A stretch of 7,626 bases of DNA from Spirochaetaceae bacterium (GTDB taxonomy: Bacteria; Spirochaetota; Spirochaetia; Treponematales; Breznakiellaceae): the NCBI GenBank assembly GCA_031273985.1, contig JAISQV010000151.1, forward strand, positions 1 to 7,626, in the 5' to 3' direction. A program made the position numbers and the translations under genes. This document shows positions 1-6,939 of the stretch, in pieces (position 1 is the stretch's first letter; each line of letters starts with the position of its first letter). The notes beneath the pieces are model-generated. The model searched no databases. It saw only the letters and a program-made list of their open reading frames with translations, and was not told the origin of the DNA.

Positions 1-222
1 TTCTTTACGATGTACGATCAGCGGACCCGTCTTGCCCAGGAGGTGGTCAAGCGGGTGAGCGCCTATTTTAGGGATAAGGTTTTTACGACGATTGTCCCCC
101 GGAATGTGCGGCTTTCCGAGGCCCCCTCCCACGGGCTGGCCATTTCCCAGTACGATCCCCAGAGTTCGGGCGCCAAGGCCTACCGGAGTTTGGCCGCGGA
201 GTTGCTGCAGCGTGGCCCCTAA
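1..222 (+). CDS. parA: ParA/Soj chromosome-partitioning ATPase, C-terminal part (5' end outside window)
   Basis: This is the C-terminal 73 residues of a ParA/Soj-family Walker-type ATPase, the DNA-bound partner of ParB in chromosome segregation. The frame is open from base 1 and ends at TAA 220-222. The first visible residues, FFTMYDQRT, match the family's 'LTMYDxRT' segment. They are followed by an amphipathic helix (LAQEVVKRVSAYF) and by the conserved block IVPRNVRLSEAPSHG, the usual signature near the end of chromosomal ParA proteins. A 'YDPxSxGAxAYxxLAxE' tail closes the protein. The Walker A and B motifs would lie upstream of the window. The ATG at base 10 is an internal methionine, not the start. 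The next gene, parB, begins inside the last codons, which is the usual parAB order. Family membership is very likely; the MinD-like alternative is disfavoured by the ParB neighbour and the RLSEAPSHG block. Confidence 0.93.
   Translation, partial: FFTMYDQRTRLAQEVVKRVSAYFRDKVFTTIVPRNVRLSEAPSHGLAISQYDPQSSGAKAYRSLAAELLQRGP
198..201 (+). promoter_or_regulatory. Ribosome-binding site supporting the GTG start of parB
   Basis: GGAG lies within the last parA codons, 10 nt before the GTG at 212. It supports translation from that GTG. The upstream in-frame ATG at 92 would add 40 residues that read through parA in another frame and match nothing in ParB. Confidence 0.5.
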
Positions 223-1189
223 GCGGCGGCTGGGAAGGGGGCTGGACGCTCTTTTCCCGGCGGAAGTGGGCCCGGCAGACGGGGAGCCGGTTTACGGCGG
301 GGAGGAATCCGGGGCCGGGCTGCTTTTGGACGCGGAGGATGCGGCCCCGCCGGCGGGCGCGGGGGAGATCCGGGTGCCTTTGGACCGCATCACGGCGAAT
401 CCCGACCAGCCCCGGAAGCATTTTGACGAGGAGGCCCTGCGGGAGCTGGCGGATTCGATCCGGGAGCACGGGGTGATAGAGCCGCCCATCGTGGAGGACG
501 CGGGGGACGGGACCTGGGTGCTGATCGCCGGGGAACGGCGGGTCCGGGCGGCCCGTCTTGCGGGGCTGGAAACGGTTCCCGTGCTGGTGCGGGTCTTTAC
601 CGAGGCGGAGCGTATGGAGGTGGCGCTGATAGAGAATATTCAGCGCTCGGATCTTAACCCCGTGGAGGAGGCTGCCGCCTATAAGCGCCTCATGGAGATT
701 TCCGGCCTTTCCCAGGAGGAGGTGGCCGCCCGGGTGGGCAAGAACCGCTCCACGGTAACGAATACGCTGCGCCTGCTCAAGCTGCCGGATACCATGCGGG
801 AGGCCCTGGCCTCCGGGGCGCTGTCGCCGGGGCATGGCCGGGCGCTGCTCTCCCTGGGGGAGGGGCCGGAGCAGGAGGCGCTTTTCCGGGAGATCACCGG
901 CGGGGGGCTTTCCGTGCGGGAGGCGGAGAAGCGGGCCTCGGCGCTTGCCGGGGAAGGGCGCGCGGAGGGCGCGGAAAAGCCCGCCGGACCGGGCGGCGCG
1001 GGCGGATCGGGAAAAGGCGGCGGGCCGGCGCGGGACCCGGAGCTTACGCGCATAGAGCAGCGCTTCATCGATACCCTGGGAACGAAGGTCTCCATCAGCG
1101 GGGACCTTTCCCGGGGGAGCGTCAGGATCGATTATTATTCCATGGACGATCTGGACCGGCTTCTGGGTATCATGGGGGGGCCCCCGTGA
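212..1189 (+). CDS. parB: ParB/Spo0J chromosome-partitioning protein (CTPase, parS-binding)
   Basis: This 325-residue ParB binds parS sites, loads onto DNA as a CTP-dependent clamp and stimulates ParA. The GTG start at 212 is chosen because translation then begins MAPKRRLGRGLDALFP, the basic N-terminal ParA-interacting peptide typical of chromosomal ParB; it overlaps the parA end by 11 bp. A variable acidic linker (about 17-52) leads to the ParB/Srx domain (about 53-135), with DQPRKHF at 65-71 and the nucleotide-binding GERRVRA at 107-113. ENIQRSDLNPVEEAAAY (141-157) follows, then a helix-turn-helix region around 166-190 (LSQEEVAARVGKNRSTVTN). A Gly/Ala/Lys-rich linker (about 248-274) precedes the C-terminal dimerisation domain (275-325, IEQRFIDTLGTKV...IDYYS...DLDRLL). 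Length and domain order are normal. A G7C5 run lies directly before the stop codon. No parS site is visible in the window. Confidence 0.95.
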   Translation: MAPKRRLGRGLDALFPAEVGPADGEPVYGGEESGAGLLLDAEDAAPPAGAGEIRVPLDRITANPDQPRKHFDEEALRELADSIREHGVIEPPIVEDAGDGTWVLIAGERRVRAARLAGLETVPVLVRVFTEAERMEVALIENIQRSDLNPVEEAAAYKRLMEISGLSQEEVAARVGKNRSTVTNTLRLLKLPDTMREALASGALSPGHGRALLSLGEGPEQEALFREITGGGLSVREAEKRASALAGEGRAEGAEKPAGPGGAGGSGKGGGPARDPELTRIEQRFIDTLGTKVSISGDLSRGSVRIDYYSMDDLDRLLGIMGGPP

Positions 1190-1223
1190 AGGCGTCCCGG
1201 ACGCTGCCCGGCGCGGGAGGGGC

Positions 1224-2450
1224 ATGAAGTTCCTCCATACGGCAGACCTGCACCTGGGCAAGGTTTTTCACGAACATTCCCTGCTGGAAGACCAGCGCCA
1301 TATGCTCAGGCAGCTTGCCGAGATTCTTTCCGAGCCCTCGTGGGAGGCGCTGCTCATAGCGGGGGATGTCTACGACCGGTCCATACCCTCCCCGGAGGCG
1401 GTGAGTCTCTTTTCGGGCTTTCTGGGGCAGCTCAAATTTCAGCGGCCGGACCTGGAAATACTGATACTGCCGGGAAACCACGATTCCGCCGTGCGGCTGG
1501 GCTTCGGGAAGGAGCTTTTCTCCGCCCTGGGGATACACTTTGTGACGGACCCCAACGACGCGGTGAAGCCTGTAACGGTGGGCGGGGGGCAATGCAGTTT
1601 TTTCCTCCTCCCCTTCCTCCATCCCGGCAGTCTTAGCGCCCGGCTGACCGCGGGGGAACCTGCCGGGGCGGCTTCCGGGGCTGCTTCCGGGCCGGAGGGG
1701 GAGACGCCCCTGCGCTCCCAGGCGAAGCTTGCCGCCGAGGCTGCGGCCCGGCTGGAGGCGGCCCGGCTGGAGGCTCTGGCGGCGGGTTCCCGCTGGGCCG
1801 TGCTGGGGGCCCACCTCTTTGCCGGCGGGGGGCAGAGCTCAGAGTCCGAGCGTATCTTCCTGGGAAGCGCCGAGCAGGTGGATCTTTCCCCCTTTGCCGG
1901 TTTCGACTACACGGGCCTGGGGCACCTCCACCGGCGGCAGCAGGCGGGGGAGCGGGCCTGGTACTCCGGCAGCCCCCTGGCCTACTCCTTCGGTGAGGGG
2001 GCCCAGGAGAAGTCCTTCCTCCAGGTGGAGCTAAGCGCGGGAAGGGAGGCGGCGGTAACGCCCCTGCCGGTGCGGCCCCTGCGGAAACTGGTCAGCCTTA
2101 CGGGGAGTTTCAGCTACTTTTACCGGGAAAGCGTGGGGGACCCGGCGGTCGGCGAAGCGGAGGAAGCTTACCTCGAAGTTACCCTCACCGGCACGGACCT
2201 GACGGCAAACCCCCTGCCCCTGCTGCGGCAGCGTTTCCCCTGGATTCTCTCGGTACGGCAGAACGAAGCCTTTGCAGCCCTGCGCAGGGAGGCTCCCCCC
2301 GGTACCGTGATCTCCGGGGAGCGGCGCACCCTGGCCGATGATTTCCGGGACTTCCTCGCCGGCATCTACGGGGAGGGCTTCACGGACGACGAAAAGACGG
2401 GCCTGTTCCGGGAACTGCTGGAAGAGGTCCGCGCCGGAGGCCCGCCGTGA
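1224..2450 (+). CDS. sbcD: Nuclease SbcCD subunit D (Mre11-type phosphoesterase)
   Basis: This 408-residue protein is the Mn-dependent nuclease subunit of SbcCD, which cleaves DNA hairpins and processes blocked double-strand ends in the cytoplasm. All calcineurin-like phosphoesterase motifs are present: D8 and H10 (TADLHLG), G47-D51 (GDVYD), G84-D87 (GNHD), H197 (GAHLFAGG) and H234/H236 (GLGHLH). The active site therefore looks intact. The C-terminal part (about 265-400) is the capping and SbcC-binding region. Residues about 141-190 form an Ala/Gly/Glu-rich stretch with repetitive DNA, including two copies of CGGCCCGGCTGGAGG-like sequence encoding RLEAARLEA; this looks like an enlarged loop or helix. 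The ATG at 1224 gives the canonical N-terminus MKFLHTADLHLG and is preceded by GGAGGGG at 1216-1222. The gene begins 34 nt after parB and overlaps sbcC by 4 bp, so it is probably co-transcribed with both. Confidence 0.96.
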   Translation: MKFLHTADLHLGKVFHEHSLLEDQRHMLRQLAEILSEPSWEALLIAGDVYDRSIPSPEAVSLFSGFLGQLKFQRPDLEILILPGNHDSAVRLGFGKELFSALGIHFVTDPNDAVKPVTVGGGQCSFFLLPFLHPGSLSARLTAGEPAGAASGAASGPEGETPLRSQAKLAAEAAARLEAARLEALAAGSRWAVLGAHLFAGGGQSSESERIFLGSAEQVDLSPFAGFDYTGLGHLHRRQQAGERAWYSGSPLAYSFGEGAQEKSFLQVELSAGREAAVTPLPVRPLRKLVSLTGSFSYFYRESVGDPAVGEAEEAYLEVTLTGTDLTANPLPLLRQRFPWILSVRQNEAFAALRREAPPGTVISGERRTLADDFRDFLAGIYGEGFTDDEKTGLFRELLEEVRAGGPP

Positions 2451-5400
2451 GGCCGGAGCGTCTCTATCTGAACAACTTCGGGCCCTTTCTTGGGGAAACG
2501 AACATAGACTTTGACGCCCTGGACGACATCTTTCTCATCACCGGCAAGACGGGCTCCGGGAAGACCAGCATCTTCGATGCGATCTGCTTCGCCCTCTACG
2601 GCAGGGTTCCGGGGAGCCGGGGGGATCACCTGACCCGGCTGCGAAGCGACTATGCCGGGGACGAGGCGGAGTGCCGGGTGGCGCTGGACTTTTCCGTGGG
2701 CGAGGAGCGCTACCGGGTGGAACGTTCCCCCAAGCGGGAGCGGCCCAACAAGAAAAAGAGCGGCCTCGTGACGGAGGATGAAAAGGCCGCGCTCTACCGC
2801 ATCACGCCGGGGGGGCTCAGGGGCCTCAATACCAAAAAAAGTGAAGCCGACGAGCGGATCCGCGCCCTCATCGGCCTCGACGCGGCGGAATTTTTCAGGA
2901 TAGTCCTCCTTCCCCAGGGGGAGTTTGCCGAATTCCTCCGGCAGAACACGAGCAGCCGCCAAAAATCCCTGGGGAAGCTCTTTCCCGTGGAGGAGGCCGA
3001 GGGGGTCAGGCTTCTGGCCCTGGAACGGGCGAAGGCCGCCTCCCTGGAAACCTCGGTGGCCCGGCAAAGCCTGGAGGAGGTGAGCAAGCGCATCACCTTT
3101 GCCACCAGGGACGAGTTACGCGCTGCGGCGGAGGCCGCCCTGGAAAGCGCCCGGAAACAGGCGCAGGCCCTGGCGGAGGAGGCGGGCACCCTGCGTGCGG
3201 GCCTGGCGGCGCGGGAAGAGGAGCGTGAGGCGGCGGCGCGGCTTGGGGAACTTGAGAAGGCCGCCCTGGAGAGCGAAGCCCTAGTCCCGGTGATGGCGGA
3301 AAAGGAGGCGGCCCTGACCCGTTCCCGGAAGGCCCGGCCCCTGGCGGAGCTGCTCCGCCGGGAGGAGGAACGGAGGCGGGAAGCCGAGGCTGCGGGGCGG
3401 GAACTGGAAGCGGCCCTTGCCGCACGGAGCGCCGCGGCGGAGGCGGCGGAGAATCTGCAAAGGCGCGGCGGGGAAATGGCCGCCCTGGAGGACTCTATCC
3501 GGGAGCTGGAGCGGAAGCGGCAGGTCTACGCGGGAATCATCGCCGAAGAAGAGGAACTCCTCAGGGCCGAGGCGGAGGCGGCCTCCCTCGGCTCCGCCCT
3601 GGCAAAACTGGCCGGGGATGCGGAGGCCGGCAGGAAGCGGCTGGGCCTTTTGGAGGCAGAGATACGCAGCCTGGAGGAGAAGAGCCGGGACGCGGAGGCC
3701 CTGGAACGGCGCTGGGAAGGGGCCCGGCAGATCAACGAAAGGCTCGTGCAGCTAAAAAAGCTCGCCGCCGAGGCGGAAAGCGCCGGAATCGAGGAGGAGG
3801 CCGCCGGGGAGAAGGCGGCAGCGCTGGAAGCGGAATGTGCGGAACTGGAGCGCCGCATCCCGGCGCTGGAGGAGGAGATTCGCGCCCTCAAGGCGGAGCG
3901 GGAGCTGGGGGAACGGGCGGACATGGCGGCGCTCCTGGGCGCGGGGCTCAAACCGGGGGAGCCCTGCCCGGTCTGCGGCTCCAGGGAGCACCCCGATCCG
4001 GCGGCGGCCCACCCCCGGCTCTTCGGCATCCCCGAGCGCATAGATTCGCTGGAACACGCGGCGGGGGACGCCCGGGAAAGCCTGGCCGCGAAGAAGGCCG
4101 ATCTGGAGGGCTTCAGGCGGGAAGCCCGGCGGCGGGCGGAGCGGGGGGCGGAACTCCTGGCCTCCCAATCGGAACTCAAGGGAGAAGTGCCGGAAGCTCC
4201 GGAGGCTTCCGGGGATCTCTCCCCCGCTCTGGCGTCCTTCCTGCGGGACACGGAGCGCCTCCCCAAGCCGGAAGAAACCGCCCGGCTCCTTGAGGCCCAC
4301 GTGAGGCGGCTCAACGAGCTTACCGCGGAGCGGGCAGCGGCGCGGCGGGCGGAGACCCGTGTGGCGGAACTCCGGCGGGAGGAAGCCCCCGCGCAAAAAT
4401 TCCTTGCGGAACAGGAGAAGGAGAGCGCCGCCCTGACGGAAAAGCTCCGCCACCTGAGCGCCCAGGCCGCGGAAATGCGGGAACGGCGGGGGCGGCTTCT
4501 CGAGGCGGAACCTTCGGGGGAGGCCCCGGCGGAGCCCAGAGAGGCCCTGGCGGAACTGGACCGCCGCGTTACCGAAGCCGGGGAGAGACTCCGCTCTTAC
4601 CGGGAGGAACGGGAGGAGGCCGGGAAGAGCCTCGCCGCGGCGGAAGAACGGGAAGCCCAGGGCCGGAACCGGCGGGAAGAAACCGGGAAGCGCCGCCTCG
4701 AGGCGGAGACGGCCCTGGCATCGGCGCTCCGGGCATCCCCCTTTCCCGGCGCCGAAGAACTCCGGGCGGCCCTCCTCGACGAGGCCGCCGAGGCGGAGGC
4801 GGAGGAAGCCCTCAGCCGTTACCGGGAAGACGCGGCGCGGCGGGAATCCCTGGGGGCGGAACTGCGGCGCTCCCTCGGCGCGGCCCGGCAGAAGATAGCC
4901 GCCCTGGAAGCCGCCTCGGGAAGGCTGCCCCCGGCGGAGGAGATAGGCGCCCGCCTTGCCGCCCTTGAGGGGGAGCGGGCCGAAGCGGAGGCCCGGCGGG
5001 AGCGGGCCGGCGGGGAACTGGCAGCGCTGGAACGGGACGAGGCGCTGCTCGTGGCGGCCCAGGAGCGCTACGAGGCCCTCTCCCAAAAGAGCCGGAGACT
5101 CGGCGCCCTGGCGGACGATTTGAGCGGGAAGAATCCCAAAAAGAGGGCCTTTGACGCATGGCTCCTGGGGCGCTACCTGGAAGAAGTCGCCGCCTATGCG
5201 ACCGGCCGGCTGGAGCGCATGAGCGAGGGCCGCTACTCCCTCCTTCTGGACAGCGCCGCCGCCGGGGGCAACGCCAAATCCGGGCTGGACCTGGCCGTGT
5301 TCGATGCGTACACCGGCAAATGCCGCCCCTGCGCGACCCTCTCCGGCGGGGAAAGCTTCATGGCCTCCATCAGCCTGGCCCTGGGACTGGCGGACTCGAT

Positions 5401-5641
5401 ACAAAACCGTTCCGGCGGCGTAAGGCTCGATGCGGTCTTCATCGACGAGGGCTTCGGCAGCCTGGACGAAAGCACCCTGGACCTGGCCCTCGTCATCCTG
5501 GACGAACTCCGGGAACAGCGCATGGTAGCCCTCATCTCCCATGTCGGCGAAATGCGCTCCCGCATCCCCAGCCGCATCGAAGTCCTGAAAAGCGGCTCGG
5601 GCTCCCGCATCCGGCAAAACGGGGAGGGTCCGGAGGTCTGA
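2447..5641 (+). CDS. sbcC: Nuclease SbcCD subunit C (Rad50/SMC-like ATPase with zinc hook)
   Basis: This 1064-residue ATPase is the DNA-tethering and gating partner of SbcD. The N-terminal lobe has Walker A GKTGSGKTS at 33-41 and the Q-loop LLPQGEF with Q157. A long Glu/Ala/Arg-rich coiled coil (about 185-500) leads to the zinc hook CPVCG (C507, C510), through which two molecules dimerise. The return coil runs from about 515 to 890. The C-terminal lobe starts near 895 (KNPKKRAFDAWLLGRYL) and carries the ABC signature LSGGES (965-970), Walker B with the catalytic acidic pair (VFIDE, D1000/E1001), the D-loop SLD (1005-1007) and the H-loop histidine H1032 (ISHVGEM). Every catalytic element is present and the length is close to that of E. 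coli SbcC. The GTG start at 2447 lies in a GTGA overlap with the sbcD stop, 6 nt after GGAGG (2436-2440), so translation is probably coupled. An odd CRPC pair (C959, C962) sits just before the signature motif. Confidence 0.96.
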   Translation: MRPERLYLNNFGPFLGETNIDFDALDDIFLITGKTGSGKTSIFDAICFALYGRVPGSRGDHLTRLRSDYAGDEAECRVALDFSVGEERYRVERSPKRERPNKKKSGLVTEDEKAALYRITPGGLRGLNTKKSEADERIRALIGLDAAEFFRIVLLPQGEFAEFLRQNTSSRQKSLGKLFPVEEAEGVRLLALERAKAASLETSVARQSLEEVSKRITFATRDELRAAAEAALESARKQAQALAEEAGTLRAGLAAREEEREAAARLGELEKAALESEALVPVMAEKEAALTRSRKARPLAELLRREEERRREAEAAGRELEAALAARSAAAEAAENLQRRGGEMAALEDSIRELERKRQVYAGIIAEEEELLRAEAEAASLGSALAKLAGDAEAGRKRLGLLEAEIRSLEEKSRDAEALERRWEGARQINERLVQLKKLAAEAESAGIEEEAAGEKAAALEAECAELERRIPALEEEIRALKAERELGERADMAALLGAGLKPGEPCPVCGSREHPDPAAAHPRLFGIPERIDSLEHAAGDARESLAAKKADLEGFRREARRRAERGAELLASQSELKGEVPEAPEASGDLSPALASFLRDTERLPKPEETARLLEAHVRRLNELTAERAAARRAETRVAELRREEAPAQKFLAEQEKESAALTEKLRHLSAQAAEMRERRGRLLEAEPSGEAPAEPREALAELDRRVTEAGERLRSYREEREEAGKSLAAAEEREAQGRNRREETGKRRLEAETALASALRASPFPGAEELRAALLDEAAEAEAEEALSRYREDAARRESLGAELRRSLGAARQKIAALEAASGRLPPAEEIGARLAALEGERAEAEARRERAGGELAALERDEALLVAAQERYEALSQKSRRLGALADDLSGKNPKKRAFDAWLLGRYLEEVAAYATGRLERMSEGRYSLLLDSAAAGGNAKSGLDLAVFDAYTGKCRPCATLSGGESFMASISLALGLADSIQNRSGGVRLDAVFIDEGFGSLDESTLDLALVILDELREQRMVALISHVGEMRSRIPSRIEVLKSGSGSRIRQNGEGPEV

Positions 5642-5651
5642 GTGAAGAATC

Positions 5652-5707
5652 AGGAAGGCTCCCGACCCCATCCCGAAGTTTGCGCCCGCGCAATACTTCG
5701 CCTTCCT
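5652..5707 (+). other. Nested stem-loop downstream of sbcC, possible 3' end or terminator structure
   Basis: An outer perfect 8-bp stem pairs AGGAAGGC (5652-5659) with GCCTTCCT (5700-5707). It encloses a second hairpin: GAAGTTTGCG (5675-5684) pairs with CGCAATACTTC (5689-5699), with one bulged T and a 4-nt loop. C5674 and G5700 could extend either stem. It begins 10 nt after the sbcC stop, in the gap between convergent genes. No T-run follows directly; the first one is at 5716-5720. A role in 3'-end formation or transcript protection is inferred, and the match to a classical intrinsic terminator is poor. Confidence 0.45.
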
Positions 5708-5715
5708 TCTGCGAC

Positions 5716-5741
5716 TTTTTCGCGGCTAACCATTTTTCGCG
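5716..5741. repeat. Direct repeat TTTTTCGCG, two copies 17 bp apart start to start
   Basis: TTTTTCGCG occurs at 5716-5724 and again at 5733-5741 in the non-coding gap between sbcC and ddl. Read on the minus strand, the first copy sits in GGTTAGCCGCGAAAAA, which resembles the edge of the CACGAA repeat at 7541 (TTAACCACGAAAA): 11 of 13 positions agree after TTA alignment. It may be a decayed copy of that element or chance similarity. Confidence 0.4.
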
Positions 5742-5776
5742 ATTTGTAATCATACCCGGAATTGTGGGTCAAGTTT

Positions 5777-5796
5777 GGGGCCAGGGGACCGGCCCC
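5777..5796 (-). terminator. GC-rich hairpin just after ddl, weak terminator candidate
   Basis: GGGGCC (5777-5782) and GGCCCC (5791-5796) form a 6-bp G/C stem with an 8-nt loop, ending 3 bp beyond the ddl stop on the minus strand. The minus-strand sequence after it is AAACTTGACC, so a U-tract is lacking and the terminator call rests on stem and position only. The rest of the 158-bp gap 5642-5799 contains no credible gene. Confidence 0.3.
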
Positions 5797-5799
5797 CCG

Positions 5800-6876
5800 C
5801 TACCGGTAACTCGTTCTGACCTTCGCCTCCCGGCGGCGGCGCTCAAAGGCCAGGTCTATCAGGGTGTCGATGAGTTTGCCGTAGGAAAGGCCCGCCGCTT
5901 CCCAGAGTTTGGGGTACATACTGATCCGGGTAAAGCCCGGCATGGTGTTGATCTCGTTTACCAAAACTTCCTCCTGGCCCCGGAGAAAAAAGTCCACCCG
6001 GCCGAGCCCCTCGCAGCCCAGGACCCGGAAGGTCTTGATCGCCAGCGCCTGGATTTTCCCGGCCAGGGCGGGGGGGAGCTTCGCGGGTATCTCCAGCGCC
6101 GCGCCGTTTTCGTCCAGGTACTTGGCGTCGTAGGAGTAGAATTCGTGGCGGGTTATGACCTCCCCCGGAGGCGAGGCGGCGGGCTCCTCGTTGCCCAGGA
6201 CTGCGCACTCGATTTCCCTTCCCTTGATAAATTCTTCAAGGATGATTTTTCTGTCGTACTCAAAGGCCTCCCGGACAAAGGCGTTATATTCCGCTTCGTC
6301 ATGGATCTTGTTCACCCCGACGGAAGAGCCCATGTTGGCGGGCTTCACAAAGAGGGGGAGGCCCAGTTCCCCGGTAACTTCCCCAAAGTCGGGAATGGGC
6401 TCATGCGCTGCAAGGGCCCTGAACCTGCCTATGGGAAGCCCCGCGTCCCGGAGGAGGCGCTTCATCACATCCTTGTCCATGCCCACGGCGGAGCCCAGGA
6501 CCCCGGAACCCACAAAGGGCAGGTCCGCCAGGCGGAGCAGCCCCTGGACGGTGCCGTCCTCCCCAAAGGGCCCGTGGAGGATAGGGAAGATCACATCCGC
6601 CTGGGCGCCCTCAGCCTCCGGGGCAAGCCCCCCTCCCTGGGGCGCAAACACAACCGTTTTACTGTCCGGGCCTATTTCCGGCAGGGCGGCGCCGGGGCTC
6701 GACAGTATTGCTGCGGACGGCGTGTAGTGCCAGCGGCCCGTCTTGTCTATGCCCAAAAGAACGGGCTCGTACTTTTCCCGGTCCAGGGCATCGCAAATAT
6801 TCCGCGCCGACTGAAGCGACACCTCGTGCTCCGCCGACTTTCCCCCATAGAGGATTCCCACCCTGATCTTCGCCAT
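5800..6876 (-). CDS. ddl: D-alanine--D-alanine ligase
   Basis: This 358-residue ATP-grasp enzyme joins two D-alanines to make the peptidoglycan dipeptide in the cytoplasm. The N-terminal domain begins MAKIRVGILYGGKSAEHEVSL, with the substrate-contacting glutamate at E16. Next come HGPFGEDGTVQG (101-112, PROSITE-type motif 1), the ATP-grasp region with FVKPANMGSSVGV (176-188), and the omega-loop HEFYSYDAKY (244-253). The K252/Y253 pair corresponds to K215/Y216 of E. coli DdlB, which fits a D-Ala-D-Ala rather than a D-Ala-D-Lac enzyme. The C-terminal motif is GRVDFF...NEINTMPGFT (292-316), with metal-binding E308 and N310. The ATG at 6876 is chosen because it follows AAGGGAG by 5 nt. An in-frame ATG at 6900 would add MKQGKGDG without a clear ribosome-binding site. 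The gene is convergent with sbcC and divergent from tag. The C-terminal tail ERRRREAKVRTSYR is basic and probably variable. Confidence 0.96.
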   Translation of the reverse strand: MAKIRVGILYGGKSAEHEVSLQSARNICDALDREKYEPVLLGIDKTGRWHYTPSAAILSSPGAALPEIGPDSKTVVFAPQGGGLAPEAEGAQADVIFPILHGPFGEDGTVQGLLRLADLPFVGSGVLGSAVGMDKDVMKRLLRDAGLPIGRFRALAAHEPIPDFGEVTGELGLPLFVKPANMGSSVGVNKIHDEAEYNAFVREAFEYDRKIILEEFIKGREIECAVLGNEEPAASPPGEVITRHEFYSYDAKYLDENGAALEIPAKLPPALAGKIQALAIKTFRVLGCEGLGRVDFFLRGQEEVLVNEINTMPGFTRISMYPKLWEAAGLSYGKLIDTLIDLAFERRRREAKVRTSYR

Positions 6877-6881
6877 GCCGT

Positions 6882-6888
6882 CTCCCTT
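6882..6888 (-). promoter_or_regulatory. Ribosome-binding site of ddl
   Basis: On the minus strand AAGGGAG ends 5 nt before the ATG at 6876. This spacing decides between that start and the in-frame ATG at 6900. Confidence 0.6.
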
Positions 6889-6915
6889 GCCCTGTTTCAT
6901 GTTTGATTCTATCAT
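6887..6915 (+). promoter_or_regulatory. Candidate sigma-70 promoter for tag, nearly leaderless
   Basis: TTGCCC (6887-6892) and TATCAT (6910-6915) are separated by exactly 17 bp, matching 4 of 6 and 5 of 6 consensus positions. Transcription would start around 6921-6922, only a few bases before the ATG at 6925. The AAAGG at 6916-6920 would then be left out of the message. The -35 hexamer overlaps the ddl ribosome-binding site on the other strand. Confidence 0.4.
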
Positions 6916-6939
6916 AAAGGCGATATGGAAAAAATGAAA
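6911..6939 (-). promoter_or_regulatory. Candidate promoter for ddl inside the tag start region
   Basis: On the minus strand TATGAT (6916-6911) is a 5-of-6 match to the -10 box, with TTTCAT (6939-6934) 17 bp upstream as a poor -35. The predicted start near 6905 would give a leader of about 30 nt carrying the AAGGGAG site. The -10 overlaps the tag candidate -10 almost completely, so the two promoters would compete. Confidence 0.35.

Noticed and set aside
83..1261. 392-codon minus-strand frame opposite parB
   Set aside because: Arg/Pro-rich shadow of parB with no domain signature or plausible start context.
3752..5671. 639-codon open frame on the minus strand opposite sbcC
   Set aside because: It lies fully antisense to a strongly supported sbcC, is dominated by Pro/Gly/Arg/Phe runs typical of reversed GC-rich codons, and shows no recognisable domain.
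5801..5808. TACCGGTA palindrome at the ddl stop codon
   Set aside because: An 8-bp palindrome is common by chance in GC-rich DNA and part of it is fixed by the ddl stop and preceding codon.
5158..6906. 582-codon plus-strand frame crossing the sbcC end, the gap and antisense ddl
   Set aside because: It runs through two real genes in wrong frames and one non-coding gap. High G+C removes stops; the sequence has no family-like motif.
6893..6908. TGTTTCATGTTTGATT as a possible parS site
   Set aside because: The first seven bases match the left half of the Spo0J consensus TGTTTCACGTGAAACA, but the right half does not; only about 10 of 16 positions agree and the palindrome is lost.
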